Below are positions 1 through 5,795 of a DNA stretch of 6,255 bases, in pieces. A model generated the notes under the pieces. It had not been told where the DNA came from, did not search any database, and saw only the letters and a list, made by a program, of their open reading frames with translations. The stretch comes from Burkholderiaceae bacterium. Lineage in GTDB: Bacteria; Pseudomonadota; Gammaproteobacteria; Burkholderiales; Burkholderiaceae_C. A program made the translations under genes and the position numbers. Where the stretch lies: the NCBI GenBank assembly GCA_029864165.1, contig JAOTTZ010000121.1, positions 1 through 6,255 of the forward strand, in the 5' to 3' direction. Position 1 is the stretch's first letter. Each line of letters opens with the position of its first letter.

Positions 1-1912
1 GGAGGGCAACTCGACCAAGGTAATCGAGAACAGCGAGGGCGCGCGCACGACACCGTCGATCATTGCCTACCAAGATCAAGGCGAGATTCTGGTCGGCGCG
101 TCGGCCAAACGCCAGGCGGTCACAAACCCAAAGAACACGCTGTACGCCGTGAAGCGGCTGATCGGGCGCAAGTTCACCGAAAAAGAGGTGCAAAAGGACA
201 TCGACCTGATGCCTTACAAGATCGTGGCCGCCGACAACGGCGACGCCTGGGTCGAAGTGCGCGGCGACAAGCTCGCACCGCAACAGATTAGCGCCGAAGT
301 GCTGCGCAAGATGAAAAAGACCGCCGAAGACTATCTCGGCGAGACGGTTACCGACGCCGTGATCACGGTGCCGGCGTACTTCAACGACGCACAACGCCAA
401 GCCACCAAGGATGCCGGCCGAATCGCCGGGTTGGAGGTCAAGCGCATCATCAACGAGCCGACCGCGGCGGCGCTTGCCTTCGGTCTGGACAAGAGCGAAA
501 AGGGCGACCGCAAGATCGCGGTCTACGACTTAGGCGGTGGCACTTTCGACGTGTCGATCATCGAGATTGCCGACGTCGACGGCGAAAAGCAATTCGAAGT
601 GCTTTCCACCAACGGCGATACCTTCCTGGGTGGCGAAGACTTCGACCAGCGCATCATCGACCACATCATCGCCGAGTTCAAGAAGGAGCAAGGCGTCGAT
701 TTGGGCAAGGACGTTCTGGCGTTGCAACGCCTGAAGGAAGCCGCCGAGAAGGCCAAGATTGAGCTGTCCAGCAGCGCGCAGACCGACATCAACTTGCCTT
801 ACGTGACAGCGGACGCCTCGGGCCCCAAGCACCTCAATATCAAACTCACGCGAGCCAAGCTCGAAGCACTGGTCGATGAATTGATCGAGCGCACCATCGA
901 GCCATGCCGCACGGCGATCAAAGATTCGGGTGTGAGCGTGTCCGACATCAACGACGTGATTCTGGTCGGTGGCATGGCGCGCATGCCCAAGGTGCAAGAA
1001 AAGGTCAAAGCGTTCTTTGGCCGCGAACCGCGCAAGGACGTCAACCCCGACGAAGCCGTGGCCGTGGGCGCCGCCATTCAGGGCCAGGTGCTCTCGGGCG
1101 ACCGAACCGACGTGCTGCTGCTGGACGTGACACCGCTCAGCCTGGGTATCGAAACGCTGGGTGGCGTGATGACCAAGATGATCAAGAAGAACACCACGAT
1201 TCCGACCAAGTTCAGCCAGGTGTTCTCTACCGCTGACGACAACCAGCCCGCTGTGACTATCAAGGTCTATCAGGGTGAGCGCGAAATGGCCTCGGGCAAC
1301 AAGAGCCTGGGCGAATTCAACTTGGAGGGCATTGCGCCCTCGCCGCGCGGGCTGCCGCAGATCGAGGTGAGTTTCGACATCGACGCCAACGGCATCTTGC
1401 ACGTCGGCGCAAAGGACAAAGGCACGGGTAAGGAGAACAAGATCACCATCAAAGCCAACTCGGGGCTTACCGAAGCCGAAATCCAACAAATGGTGCGCGA
1501 TGCCGAGGCCAATGCAGCCGACGACAAGCGCAAACTTGAGCTTGTGCAAGCGCGCAACCACGCCGACGCTCTGATTCACGACACCAAGAAGGCGCTGGCC
1601 GAGCATAGCGACAAACTCGATGCGGACGAGAAGGAGAAGATTGAAGCCGCGCTCAAGAACGCCGAAGAGAGTCTCAATAGCGACGACAAGGCCGACATCG
1701 AAGCCAAGACCGAAGCGTTGATGACGGCCAGCCAAAAGCTGGGCGAGAAGGTCTACGCCGCATCGCAAGCAGCACAGGCTGCCGCTGCGGCGCAGGGGGG
1801 CGCCGGCGCTGCTCCTGGCGCAGCAGAGTCCGCCAACACAGCATCGAGTAAACCAGCGGGCGACGACAATGTCGTCGATGCCGAGTTCACCGAAGTCAAG
1901 GATCAAAAGTAA
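1..1912 (+). CDS. dnaK: Molecular chaperone DnaK (Hsp70), 5' end cut off by the window
   Basis: This is the ATP-dependent Hsp70 chaperone of the cytoplasm, which works with DnaJ and GrpE. Reading starts at base 2 with residues matching position 20 of E. coli DnaK, so only about 19 residues (the first phosphate loop) are missing. The window holds 636 codons plus TAA, giving about 655 residues in full, close to the family length. The phosphate-2 motif DLGGGTFD is at 527-550, the hydrophobic interdomain linker VLLLDV at 1112-1129, and the substrate-binding domain follows. A helical lid leads into an Ala/Gly-rich tail (about 1760-1860) and an acidic end, DAEFTEVKD, typical of proteobacterial DnaK. 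A GTG at 149 is internal and is not the start. One oddity is GGMARMP at 968-988, where relatives usually have Thr before RMP. The family assignment is certain. The long minus-strand open frames here are shadows. Confidence 0.98.
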   Translation, partial: EGNSTKVIENSEGARTTPSIIAYQDQGEILVGASAKRQAVTNPKNTLYAVKRLIGRKFTEKEVQKDIDLMPYKIVAADNGDAWVEVRGDKLAPQQISAEVLRKMKKTAEDYLGETVTDAVITVPAYFNDAQRQATKDAGRIAGLEVKRIINEPTAAALAFGLDKSEKGDRKIAVYDLGGGTFDVSIIEIADVDGEKQFEVLSTNGDTFLGGEDFDQRIIDHIIAEFKKEQGVDLGKDVLALQRLKEAAEKAKIELSSSAQTDINLPYVTADASGPKHLNIKLTRAKLEALVDELIERTIEPCRTAIKDSGVSVSDINDVILVGGMARMPKVQEKVKAFFGREPRKDVNPDEAVAVGAAIQGQVLSGDRTDVLLLDVTPLSLGIETLGGVMTKMIKKNTTIPTKFSQVFSTADDNQPAVTIKVYQGEREMASGNKSLGEFNLEGIAPSPRGLPQIEVSFDIDANGILHVGAKDKGTGKENKITIKANSGLTEAEIQQMVRDAEANAADDKRKLELVQARNHADALIHDTKKALAEHSDKLDADEKEKIEAALKNAEESLNSDDKADIEAKTEALMTASQKLGEKVYAASQAAQAAAAAQGGAGAAPGAAESANTASSKPAGDDNVVDAEFTEVKDQK

Positions 1913-1950
1913 TCATTGGTGATTTGCTTCGCAACCTCTCAACCATGCCA

Positions 1951-1982
1951 CCCCCGCGCGCTGATACAACAGCGCGCGGGGG
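1951..1982 (+). terminator. Strong hairpin terminator or attenuator between dnaK and dnaJ
   Basis: A perfect 12-bp GC-rich stem is formed by CCCCCGCGCGCT at 1951-1962 and its complement at 1971-1982, around an 8-nt loop. It begins 38 nt after the dnaK stop. The T-rich tract is offset: CTTT, then GCCG, then TTCTTTTT up to about 1998. I infer an intrinsic terminator that may read through partially, lowering dnaJ transcription relative to dnaK. It could also protect the 3' end of a processed dnaK mRNA. Confidence 0.8.
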
Positions 1983-2035
1983 CTTTGCCGTTCTTTTTGC
2001 GTTTCTTTTGTCTCTTTTACTAGGCAGTACCACCC

Positions 2036-3175
2036 ATGGCAAAGCGGGACTACTACGATGTGCTGGGCGTTCCTAAAAACGCCACCGAAGACGACATCAA
2101 AAAGGCCTACCGCAAGCTGGCCATGCAACACCACCCCGACCGCAACCAGAGCGGCAGCGCGACGAGGTCGGAAGAAAAGTTCAAGGAGGCCAAAGAAGCC
2201 TACGAGATGCTCTCCGACGGACAAAAGCGCGCTGCGTACGACCAGTTCGGTCACGCCGGTGTAGACCCGAACATGGGCGCACGTGGCGCCGGCGGCGACG
2301 GCATGGGGGGCTTTGCCGAAGCCTTCGGCGATATCTTCGGCGACATTTTTGGCAGTGCTGGCGGCGCGCGGCGCGGCGGCGGTCGCCACGTGTACCGCGG
2401 CAGCGACCTGAGTTACGCCATGGAGATCACGCTCGAAGAGGTCGCGCAAGGCAAGGAAACGCAGATCCGCATTCCAAGCTGGGAGCAGTGCGAGCCTTGC
2501 CAGGGCAGCGGTGCCAAGCCAGGTACCAGCGCCAAGGCCTGCGCCACCTGCGGCGGCGCTGGCACGGTACACATGCGCCAGGGCTTTTTTAGCATCCAGC
2601 AGACCTGCCCACACTGCCGGGGCAGCGGCAAAATCATTGCCGAGCCTTGCACGGCGTGCAGTGGCCAGGGTAAGCAAAAAAAGAACAAGACGCTGGAAGT
2701 AAAAATCCCCGCCGGGATCGGCGAGGGCATGCGCATACGTTCGACCGGCAACGGTGAACCGGGCACCAACGGCGGTCCGCCGGGTGACCTCTACATAGAG
2801 ATACGCGTCAAGCCGCACGAAATATTCGAGCGTGATGGCGACGACTTGCACTGCACCGTTCCGGTGGGGCTGACCACCGCCGCGCTCGGCGGCAACATCG
2901 CAGTGCCGACATTGGCCGGCAAGGCCGAAATCGAATTGCCCGAAAGCACACAGCAGGGCAAGACCTTCCGCCTGCGCGGCAAGGGTATCAAAGGCGTACG
3001 CAGCACTTACCCAGGTGACCTGTATTGCCACATCAGTATTGAAACGCCAGTGCGAATCACCGAGCACCAGCGCAAGCTGCTCAAAGAGCTCGACGATTCA
3101 TTTCGTAAATCGGGAGACCGGCATTCGCCGAACGCTAAGTCTTGGACCGACCGGGTCAAGGACATCTTCAAGTAA
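2036..3175 (+). CDS. dnaJ: Co-chaperone DnaJ (Hsp40, type I)
   Basis: This complete 379-residue J-protein stimulates the DnaK ATPase and delivers unfolded substrates in the cytoplasm. The J domain covers residues 1-70 with the HPD triad at 33-35. A Gly/Phe-rich region covers about 75-118 (GDIFGDIFG). Four CxxCxGxG zinc-binding repeats start at C152, C169, C191 and C205, and all eight cysteines are present. The C-terminal substrate-binding and dimerisation domains follow. The length is normal and nothing is broken. The ATG at 2036 gives the canonical [11 protein letters not shown] start. Its Shine-Dalgarno is poor: only TAGG at 2021-2024, 11 nt upstream. The leader is pyrimidine-rich (about 1990-2020), which could help ribosome loading through protein S1. 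It lies 123 nt after dnaK behind a strong hairpin, so its expression probably depends on readthrough. I see no convincing promoter of its own. Confidence 0.98.
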   Translation: MAKRDYYDVLGVPKNATEDDIKKAYRKLAMQHHPDRNQSGSATRSEEKFKEAKEAYEMLSDGQKRAAYDQFGHAGVDPNMGARGAGGDGMGGFAEAFGDIFGDIFGSAGGARRGGGRHVYRGSDLSYAMEITLEEVAQGKETQIRIPSWEQCEPCQGSGAKPGTSAKACATCGGAGTVHMRQGFFSIQQTCPHCRGSGKIIAEPCTACSGQGKQKKNKTLEVKIPAGIGEGMRIRSTGNGEPGTNGGPPGDLYIEIRVKPHEIFERDGDDLHCTVPVGLTTAALGGNIAVPTLAGKAEIELPESTQQGKTFRLRGKGIKGVRSTYPGDLYCHISIETPVRITEHQRKLLKELDDSFRKSGDRHSPNAKSWTDRVKDIFK

Positions 3176-3250
3176 CCTGGCGCAAGGGCCTTGGGTTGTA
3201 GCGCTACGCGGCTTGCCGAGGTTGAAACGTTGTTTCTGTCTGGGCGCGCT

Positions 3251-3276
3251 CCCGCAAGGCATCCCGCCTTCTCGGG
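3251..3276. terminator. Possible bidirectional hairpin between dnaJ and the convergent tRNA remnant
   Basis: AAGGC (3256-3260) pairs with GCCTT (3266-3270) around a 5-nt loop. CCCG (3251-3254) pairs with CGGG (3273-3276) outside a 1x2 internal loop. It lies where dnaJ (plus) and the ancestral tRNA gene (minus) would converge. Neither side has a T-run, so a terminator role is only a guess. Confidence 0.3.
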
Positions 3277-3280
3277 CTAA

Positions 3281-3328
3281 TGTTGGGCCGTGCTGGACTC
3301 GAACCAGCGACCAAAGGATTATGAGTCC
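3281..3328 (-). pseudogene. 3' fragment of a CAU-anticodon tRNA gene, best match tRNA-Ile2 (attachment-site core)
   Basis: Read on the minus strand, this gives the anticodon loop CTCATAA (anticodon CAT at 3321-3323), a 5-nt variable region TGGTC and a perfect 5-bp T stem GCTGG/CCAGC with loop TTCGAGT (3292-3308). The acceptor 3' strand ACGGCCC (3285-3291) and discriminator A (3284) follow. The run TGGTCGCTGG matches E. coli tRNA-Ile2 (ileX type) and not elongator Met, so the tRNA is probably the lysidine-modified Ile2. The D arm and 5' acceptor strand are absent: upstream sequence is AT-rich and the anticodon stem is only three good pairs (GTGGA against TCCTT). An encoded CCA is also missing (ACA instead). 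This is the classic footprint of integration into a tRNA 3' end. The intact tRNA should be at the far end of the element, beyond this window. Confidence 0.85.
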
Positions 3329-3345
3329 ACAAAATACGGTTTTCA

Positions 3346-3365
3346 GCGAATTTTGGCGAATTTTG
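3346..3365. repeat. Perfect 10-bp tandem repeat in the attachment region
   Basis: The unit GCGAATTTTG occurs twice, at 3346-3355 and 3356-3365, with no gap. It lies 18 bp inside the tRNA remnant and close to one helical turn per unit. An inverted partial copy, CAAAAT, is at 3330-3335. Repeats next to a tRNA core and upstream of an integrase gene are often recombinase or excisionase binding sites. That role is inferred. Confidence 0.6.
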
Positions 3366-3373
3366 AAGCCCCG

Positions 3374-3386
3374 TAAGTTGTTGATT
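3374..3386 (-). promoter_or_regulatory. Putative IHF binding site
   Basis: On the minus strand the 13 bases read AATCAACAACTTA, an exact match to the established IHF consensus WATCAANNNNTTR. It sits in locally AT-rich DNA between the tRNA core and the integrase promoter. IHF bends DNA there in lambda-type intasomes so that a recombinase can bridge core and arm sites. The match is seen directly. Occupancy and role are inferred. Confidence 0.6.
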
Positions 3387-3414
3387 TTAAACGAGTGAGT
3401 ACCGCACAAGTACA

Positions 3415-3444
3415 TTGACGTTCGTACCCATCCGCCCCTAAACT
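3415..3444 (+). promoter_or_regulatory. Candidate sigma-70 promoter for the integrase operon
   Basis: TTGACG at 3415-3420 differs from the -35 consensus only at its last base. An 18-nt spacer leads to TAAACT at 3439-3444, four of six matches to TATAAT. Transcription would start near 3451, inside the 11-bp repeat array, so anything bound to the repeats would block it. The weak -10 and long spacer fit a promoter that is normally low or needs activation. Confidence 0.45.
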
Positions 3445-3474
3445 GTCACCAGACTGTCACCAGACTGTCACCCG
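3442..3474 (+). repeat. Three tandem 11-bp repeats upstream of the integrase
   Basis: The unit ACTGTCACCAG appears at 3442-3452 and 3453-3463. A third copy at 3464-3474 differs in one base (C for A at position 10). The copies are contiguous and phased at about one helical turn, so proteins bound to each would lie on one DNA face. The array overlaps the putative -10 and start point and ends where the ribosome binding site begins. Integrase arm-type sites, with autoregulation as a consequence, or an operator for another element regulator are the likeliest roles. Confidence 0.75.
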
Positions 3475-3478
3475 GAGG
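3474..3478 (+). promoter_or_regulatory. Ribosome binding site of the integrase gene
   Basis: GGAGG lies 8 nt upstream of the ATG at 3487 and fixes that start. It shares its first base with the end of the third 11-bp repeat, so a protein on the array might also affect translation. Confidence 0.85.
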
Positions 3479-3486
3479 ACTCGGCG

Positions 3487-4794
3487 ATGAGCGAAAAAAC
3501 ACCCGCGCAGATCATCAAGGAATTGATACCAGGCGAGTTCAAGGGCATGGGAAAGGTCGCGCCGAGCGGTTCGATTAAGGCACGCAAGATCAAGAACGGA
3601 GCCGTGAAGTTCTACTGGCGGTTCACCTTCGACGGCAAGACTGACCGCGAACCCATCGGCCTTTACGACCGCAGCGCACCGCCTAAGAGCATCAACCCAA
3701 CCGGGTTGGGCTATTCGTTCGCGGCGGCAGAGAAAGCCGCGCAAGACATGGCCGCGCGCCATGAAGCCAACAAGGACGCGGGCGGCTGGCCGGCGCTGGT
3801 TGCTGCTGAGATCCGAGCAAAGCGGGCCGCAGAGGCGACGCAACAGGACGCAGCCAAAAACACGTTGCGCAAGTTGCTGGAGGCGTATTGCGATCACCTG
3901 CAAAAGCTAGGGCGTGATGCCCATCGCAATGCACGAAGCATATTCACTCGGCATGTGTTCGAGCAATGGCCGGTCGAATCGAACATGCCAGCGAACCAGA
4001 TTGAACCGAAGCAGGTCGCCAACATGATGCGCAAGGTTCGAGAGGCTGGGAAGGAACGCACGTCCAAGAAGCTGCGCAGCTACATGCGGGCCGCCTATGC
4101 CACAGCGATAGCAGCCGATACCGACGCCGACGTACCGGTAAAGTTTCAGTTGTTCAAGATCACGGTCAATCCTGTCGCCCAAACTGCCGTGGGCGTTGTG
4201 CGCACGAAAGCGGACAAGAACCCGTTAACCGGCGATCAACTGCGCACCTACTGGCAGTCGATCAAGAACAAGCCTGGCATGCAAGGCGCTGTGCTACGGC
4301 TGCACCTTCTGACGGGTGGGCAGAGGATAGAACAACTGGTCCGGCTCAGAGCACGGGATGTCAAAGGCGATGCGTTGACCCTGTTCGACGGCAAGGGCCG
4401 ACCGGGAACACTGCCCCGAGTTCATCCGGTGCCGTTGACACCTTTGGCTGTCGCCGCGCTGAAGGAATTCAAGACATCCGGCGAATATGTCATTTCGACC
4501 GATGGCAAAACGCACATTGCCGGAACCACCCTGAGCGGTTGGGCTGCTGCTGCTGCTGAGGGAATTCCAGACTTCAAGGCGAAGCGAATTCGGTCGGGCG
4601 TTGAAACCCTTCTCGCGTCCCTGGGGGTATCGAAGGACGTTCGAGGCCGCCTTCAATCCCACGGTATCGGCGGTGTGCAAGACACCCACTATGACGCCTA
4701 CGAGTACATGCCGGAAAAGCGCGACGCGTTGACGAAGCTCTACAACTTCTTGCAGCGCAAGGCCGGGGCCAAGGTGGTTCAGCTTCGGGCGTAG
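3487..4794 (+). CDS. int: Tyrosine-recombinase integrase of the mobile element
   Basis: This 435-residue site-specific recombinase should catalyse integration into, and with a helper excision from, the adjacent tRNA site. Residues 30-100 form a beta-rich segment followed by a helix (YWRFTFDGK, then IGLY), like arm-binding N-terminal domains of tRNA-targeting integrases. Residues 120-225 look like the helical core-binding domain. The catalytic domain follows. Box I Arg is R280 (TGGQRIEQL), the beta-hairpin Lys is probably K303, box II Arg is R369, the second His is H392 (QSHG), and the nucleophile is most likely Y402 in THYDAYEYMPEKR. The box II HxxR motif reads KRIR (366-369), with Lys replacing the usual His. 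I recall RSGVET-type integrases with similar sequence, so this may be a subfamily trait. Five GCT codons in a row (4543-4557) encode Ala. The gene is intact, starts after a good GGAGG and points into the element. Confidence 0.93.
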   Translation: MSEKTPAQIIKELIPGEFKGMGKVAPSGSIKARKIKNGAVKFYWRFTFDGKTDREPIGLYDRSAPPKSINPTGLGYSFAAAEKAAQDMAARHEANKDAGGWPALVAAEIRAKRAAEATQQDAAKNTLRKLLEAYCDHLQKLGRDAHRNARSIFTRHVFEQWPVESNMPANQIEPKQVANMMRKVREAGKERTSKKLRSYMRAAYATAIAADTDADVPVKFQLFKITVNPVAQTAVGVVRTKADKNPLTGDQLRTYWQSIKNKPGMQGAVLRLHLLTGGQRIEQLVRLRARDVKGDALTLFDGKGRPGTLPRVHPVPLTPLAVAALKEFKTSGEYVISTDGKTHIAGTTLSGWAAAAAEGIPDFKAKRIRSGVETLLASLGVSKDVRGRLQSHGIGGVQDTHYDAYEYMPEKRDALTKLYNFLQRKAGAKVVQLRA

Positions 4795-4797
4795 ACC

Positions 4798-5223
4798 ATG
4801 ACGACGCCACCAAGTAAATACGCGCCGACCGACATCATCACGGTCAAGTTCGCCGACGGTGATGTGACGATGACGTTCGGCGAATATGAGAAACGTCGAA
4901 ATGAAGACCGCGGCGCGTTGAAGGTGTTATCAATTCGGCGCGAGCTTGTTTCTTCGCAAACGAGCAAAGCCGGGTCGGCAGGTCGGCCTAAAGCCCGCTC
5001 AGAAATTCGGGCGAAGGTTGTCGGCTTGATTGCGCAGGCGAAATCCGAGCAAACAAACTTCAAGGCATGGCTTGCCGAATGGGGACAAGGGCCGCTCGAT
5101 GGGCTACGTCTGCAAAGCAACGCGGACGACTTCACGATCATCGACGAAGACGCCATCAACGAGGGCGGCGACCGCACAAACTACACGCTGGGCACCCTCA
5201 ACAAAATGTGGGGAGAGTGCTGA
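4798..5223 (+). CDS. Hypothetical protein, 141 residues, coupled to the integrase gene
   Basis: I do not recognise this protein. Its ATG is 3 nt after the integrase TAG and has no clear Shine-Dalgarno of its own, so it is probably translated by coupling and co-transcribed. Residues 10-30 look like two short beta strands (IITVKFADGDVTMTF). Residues 59-68 contain a basic AGRPKAR stretch resembling an AT-hook core. Residues 67-95 are predicted by eye to be helical (IRAKVVGLIAQAKSEQTNFKA), and the C-terminus is acidic and polar. There is no signal peptide or membrane segment. The position beside int and the GRPK stretch allow a guess at a DNA-binding accessory or recombination-directionality role, but nothing proves it. 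It is likely a real gene, given its tight spacing and continuous frame. Confidence 0.75.
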   Translation: MTTPPSKYAPTDIITVKFADGDVTMTFGEYEKRRNEDRGALKVLSIRRELVSSQTSKAGSAGRPKARSEIRAKVVGLIAQAKSEQTNFKAWLAEWGQGPLDGLRLQSNADDFTIIDEDAINEGGDRTNYTLGTLNKMWGEC

Positions 5224-5250
5224 AAGCCTGAACTACCGCTAACGCCGTTG

Positions 5251-5263
5251 CCGGTAAAACCGG
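5251..5263. repeat. Small inverted repeat between the 141-residue gene and the excisionase-like gene
   Basis: CCGGT and ACCGG flank a 3-nt AAA spacer. As DNA it is a short dyad that could be a protein site. As RNA it is a weak 5-bp hairpin. Confidence 0.35.
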
Positions 5264-5281
5264 TCTGAGAGTTCGTTTCCA

Positions 5282-5303
5282 GCCGCCAAGAGTTTTTGGC
5301 GGC
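5282..5303 (+). promoter_or_regulatory. Hairpin ahead of the excisionase-like gene
   Basis: GCCGCCAA (5282-5289) pairs perfectly with TTGGCGGC (5296-5303) around a 6-nt loop, starting 58 nt after the preceding stop. No T-run follows (CACCCCCAACC), so it is a poor intrinsic terminator. It may be an RNA processing or stability element, or a dyad operator controlling the excisionase-like gene. It ends 11 nt before that gene's ribosome binding site. Confidence 0.5.
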
Positions 5304-5314
5304 CACCCCCAACC

Positions 5315-5322
5315 AAGGAAGG
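5315..5322 (+). promoter_or_regulatory. Ribosome binding site of the excisionase-like gene
   Basis: AAGGAAGG ends 9 nt before the ATG at 5332. This favours that start over an in-frame TTG at 5296, which would lie inside the upstream hairpin and has no such site. Confidence 0.8.
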
Positions 5323-5331
5323 TGCAAGGAA

Positions 5332-5529
5332 ATGGACAACGAAGTTAAGGCGCTCACGATTCCAGAAATCTGCCGGCGCAACAAGCAGGGCAGGACAACG
5401 ATTTACGCCGAGATCAAGTCCGGGCGGCTCAAGTCGTACAAACTTGGTCGGTCGCGTCGCATTCGACCAGAAGACGAAGCAGCGTTGCAGCTCAGCTATG
5501 TTGAGCAGGCGAAGGGGACGTCTCAATGA
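5332..5529 (+). CDS. Excisionase-like / AlpA-type small helix-turn-helix protein
   Basis: This 65-residue protein has the layout of the small MerR-like winged helix-turn-helix domain common in excisionases and AlpA-type regulators. The first helix is at residues 8-17 (LTIPEICRRN). The turn and recognition helix are at about 19-31 (QGRTTIYAEIKSG), and the wing is RLKSYKLGRSRRI (32-44). A final helix starts at PEDEAAL. In this family the domain bends DNA and either tips a tyrosine recombinase toward excision or activates transcription. Being downstream of int in the same direction fits a recombination directionality factor for this element. The start at 5332 follows AAGGAAGG. Its TGA overlaps the next ATG. 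The fold is well supported. Whether it is the true excisionase or another regulator is inferred. Confidence 0.82.
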   Translation: MDNEVKALTIPEICRRNKQGRTTIYAEIKSGRLKSYKLGRSRRIRPEDEAALQLSYVEQAKGTSQ

Positions 5530-5795
5530 CGGCCCCCCAAAAGCAAACGCCCGGCGGGACCCGGGCGCAAGCAAACAACAAAACAAGCACCGCAATTATC
5601 GCCGACCAGGCCGCCGACATCAAACTGTGGGCGACGTTTCGCGCACGCTGCGCGCTGGCTGGCATTTGGTCATGGCGCCGCGCCGAGCCTGGCGAGCCGT
5701 GTTTCGTCTGTAGCAGGTCCGGGCACGTTCGCCATTTTTCGCGCCTGGCCGATGCTAGTGCGTGGGCTGGCGCGGTTGCGGGGGTGCGGTCATGA
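5526..5795 (+). CDS. Small hypothetical mobile-element protein, 89 residues
   Basis: The ATG shares four bases (ATGA) with the stop of the excisionase-like gene and has its own AGGGGA seven bases upstream, so it is likely translated in the same operon. The N-terminal 25 residues are polar and probably disordered. Residues 26-47 look helical (ADIKLWATFRARCALAG). A short beta-rich part contains CFVC (59-62), and a final helix starts near SRLADAS. The pattern of an ALAG helix, then PxF-V-SR, then a terminal helix resembles short orphan proteins I recall from Burkholderiales prophages and islands, but I cannot name a family. C59, C62, H67 and H70 have zinc-knuckle-like spacing, which may be chance. 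No function can be given. Confidence 0.65.
   Translation: MTAPQKQTPGGTRAQANNKTSTAIIADQAADIKLWATFRARCALAGIWSWRRAEPGEPCFVCSRSGHVRHFSRLADASAWAGAVAGVRS

Larger units (their letters stand above)
3176..3486. other. Gene-free junction between dnaJ and the integrase (attachment region)
   Basis: These 311 bases hold no credible gene. From left to right there is a 10-bp palindrome GTAGCGCTAC (3198-3207), an imperfect hairpin (3251-3276) and a minus-strand tRNA 3' fragment (3281-3328). An AT-rich stretch follows, with 27 G/C in 72 bases at 3329-3400. It contains a 10-bp tandem repeat and an IHF-consensus site. A putative promoter, three 11-bp tandem repeats and the integrase ribosome binding site complete the region. 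The open frames crossing it on both strands are partly translated tRNA sequence and show no protein signature. The left part, up to and including the tRNA remnant, is ancestral chromosome. The right part is inferred to belong to the inserted element. Confidence 0.75.

Noticed and set aside
530..1906. 458-codon open frame on the minus strand opposite dnaK
   Set aside because: It lies exactly antisense to a highly conserved dnaK. It is a high-GC shadow frame with no recognisable domain.
1913..3067. 384-codon open frame on the minus strand opposite dnaJ
   Set aside because: It is antisense to intact dnaJ, has an Ala/Val/His-rich shadow composition and shows no protein signature.
3015..3398. 127-codon plus-strand frame overlapping the dnaJ end and the tRNA remnant
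   Set aside because: It overlaps dnaJ in another frame, crosses the tRNA and has no ribosome site or domain.
3098..3415. 105-codon minus-strand frame across the dnaJ-integrase gap
   Set aside because: Its middle is the tRNA fragment translated as protein (LVRVQHGP type). This is a common false gene at tRNA loci.
3442..3474. CRISPR array or plasmid origin iterons
   Set aside because: There are only three contiguous 11-bp copies with no spacers and no replication initiator gene nearby. The integrase context explains them better.
4543..4557. (GCT)5 microsatellite in the integrase gene as a phase-variation switch
   Set aside because: It is a trinucleotide run, so slippage would only add or remove Ala and would not switch the frame. 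Five units are also too few to be very unstable.
5296..5331. Upstream TTG start for the excisionase-like gene
   Set aside because: It lies within the hairpin without a ribosome site. The ATG at 5332 has AAGGAAGG at good spacing.
5526..5795. Zinc finger in the 89-residue protein (C59, C62, H67, H70)
   Set aside because: The spacing is suggestive, but similar short mobile-element proteins as I recall them lack these residues. The pattern is kept only as a note and is not called.
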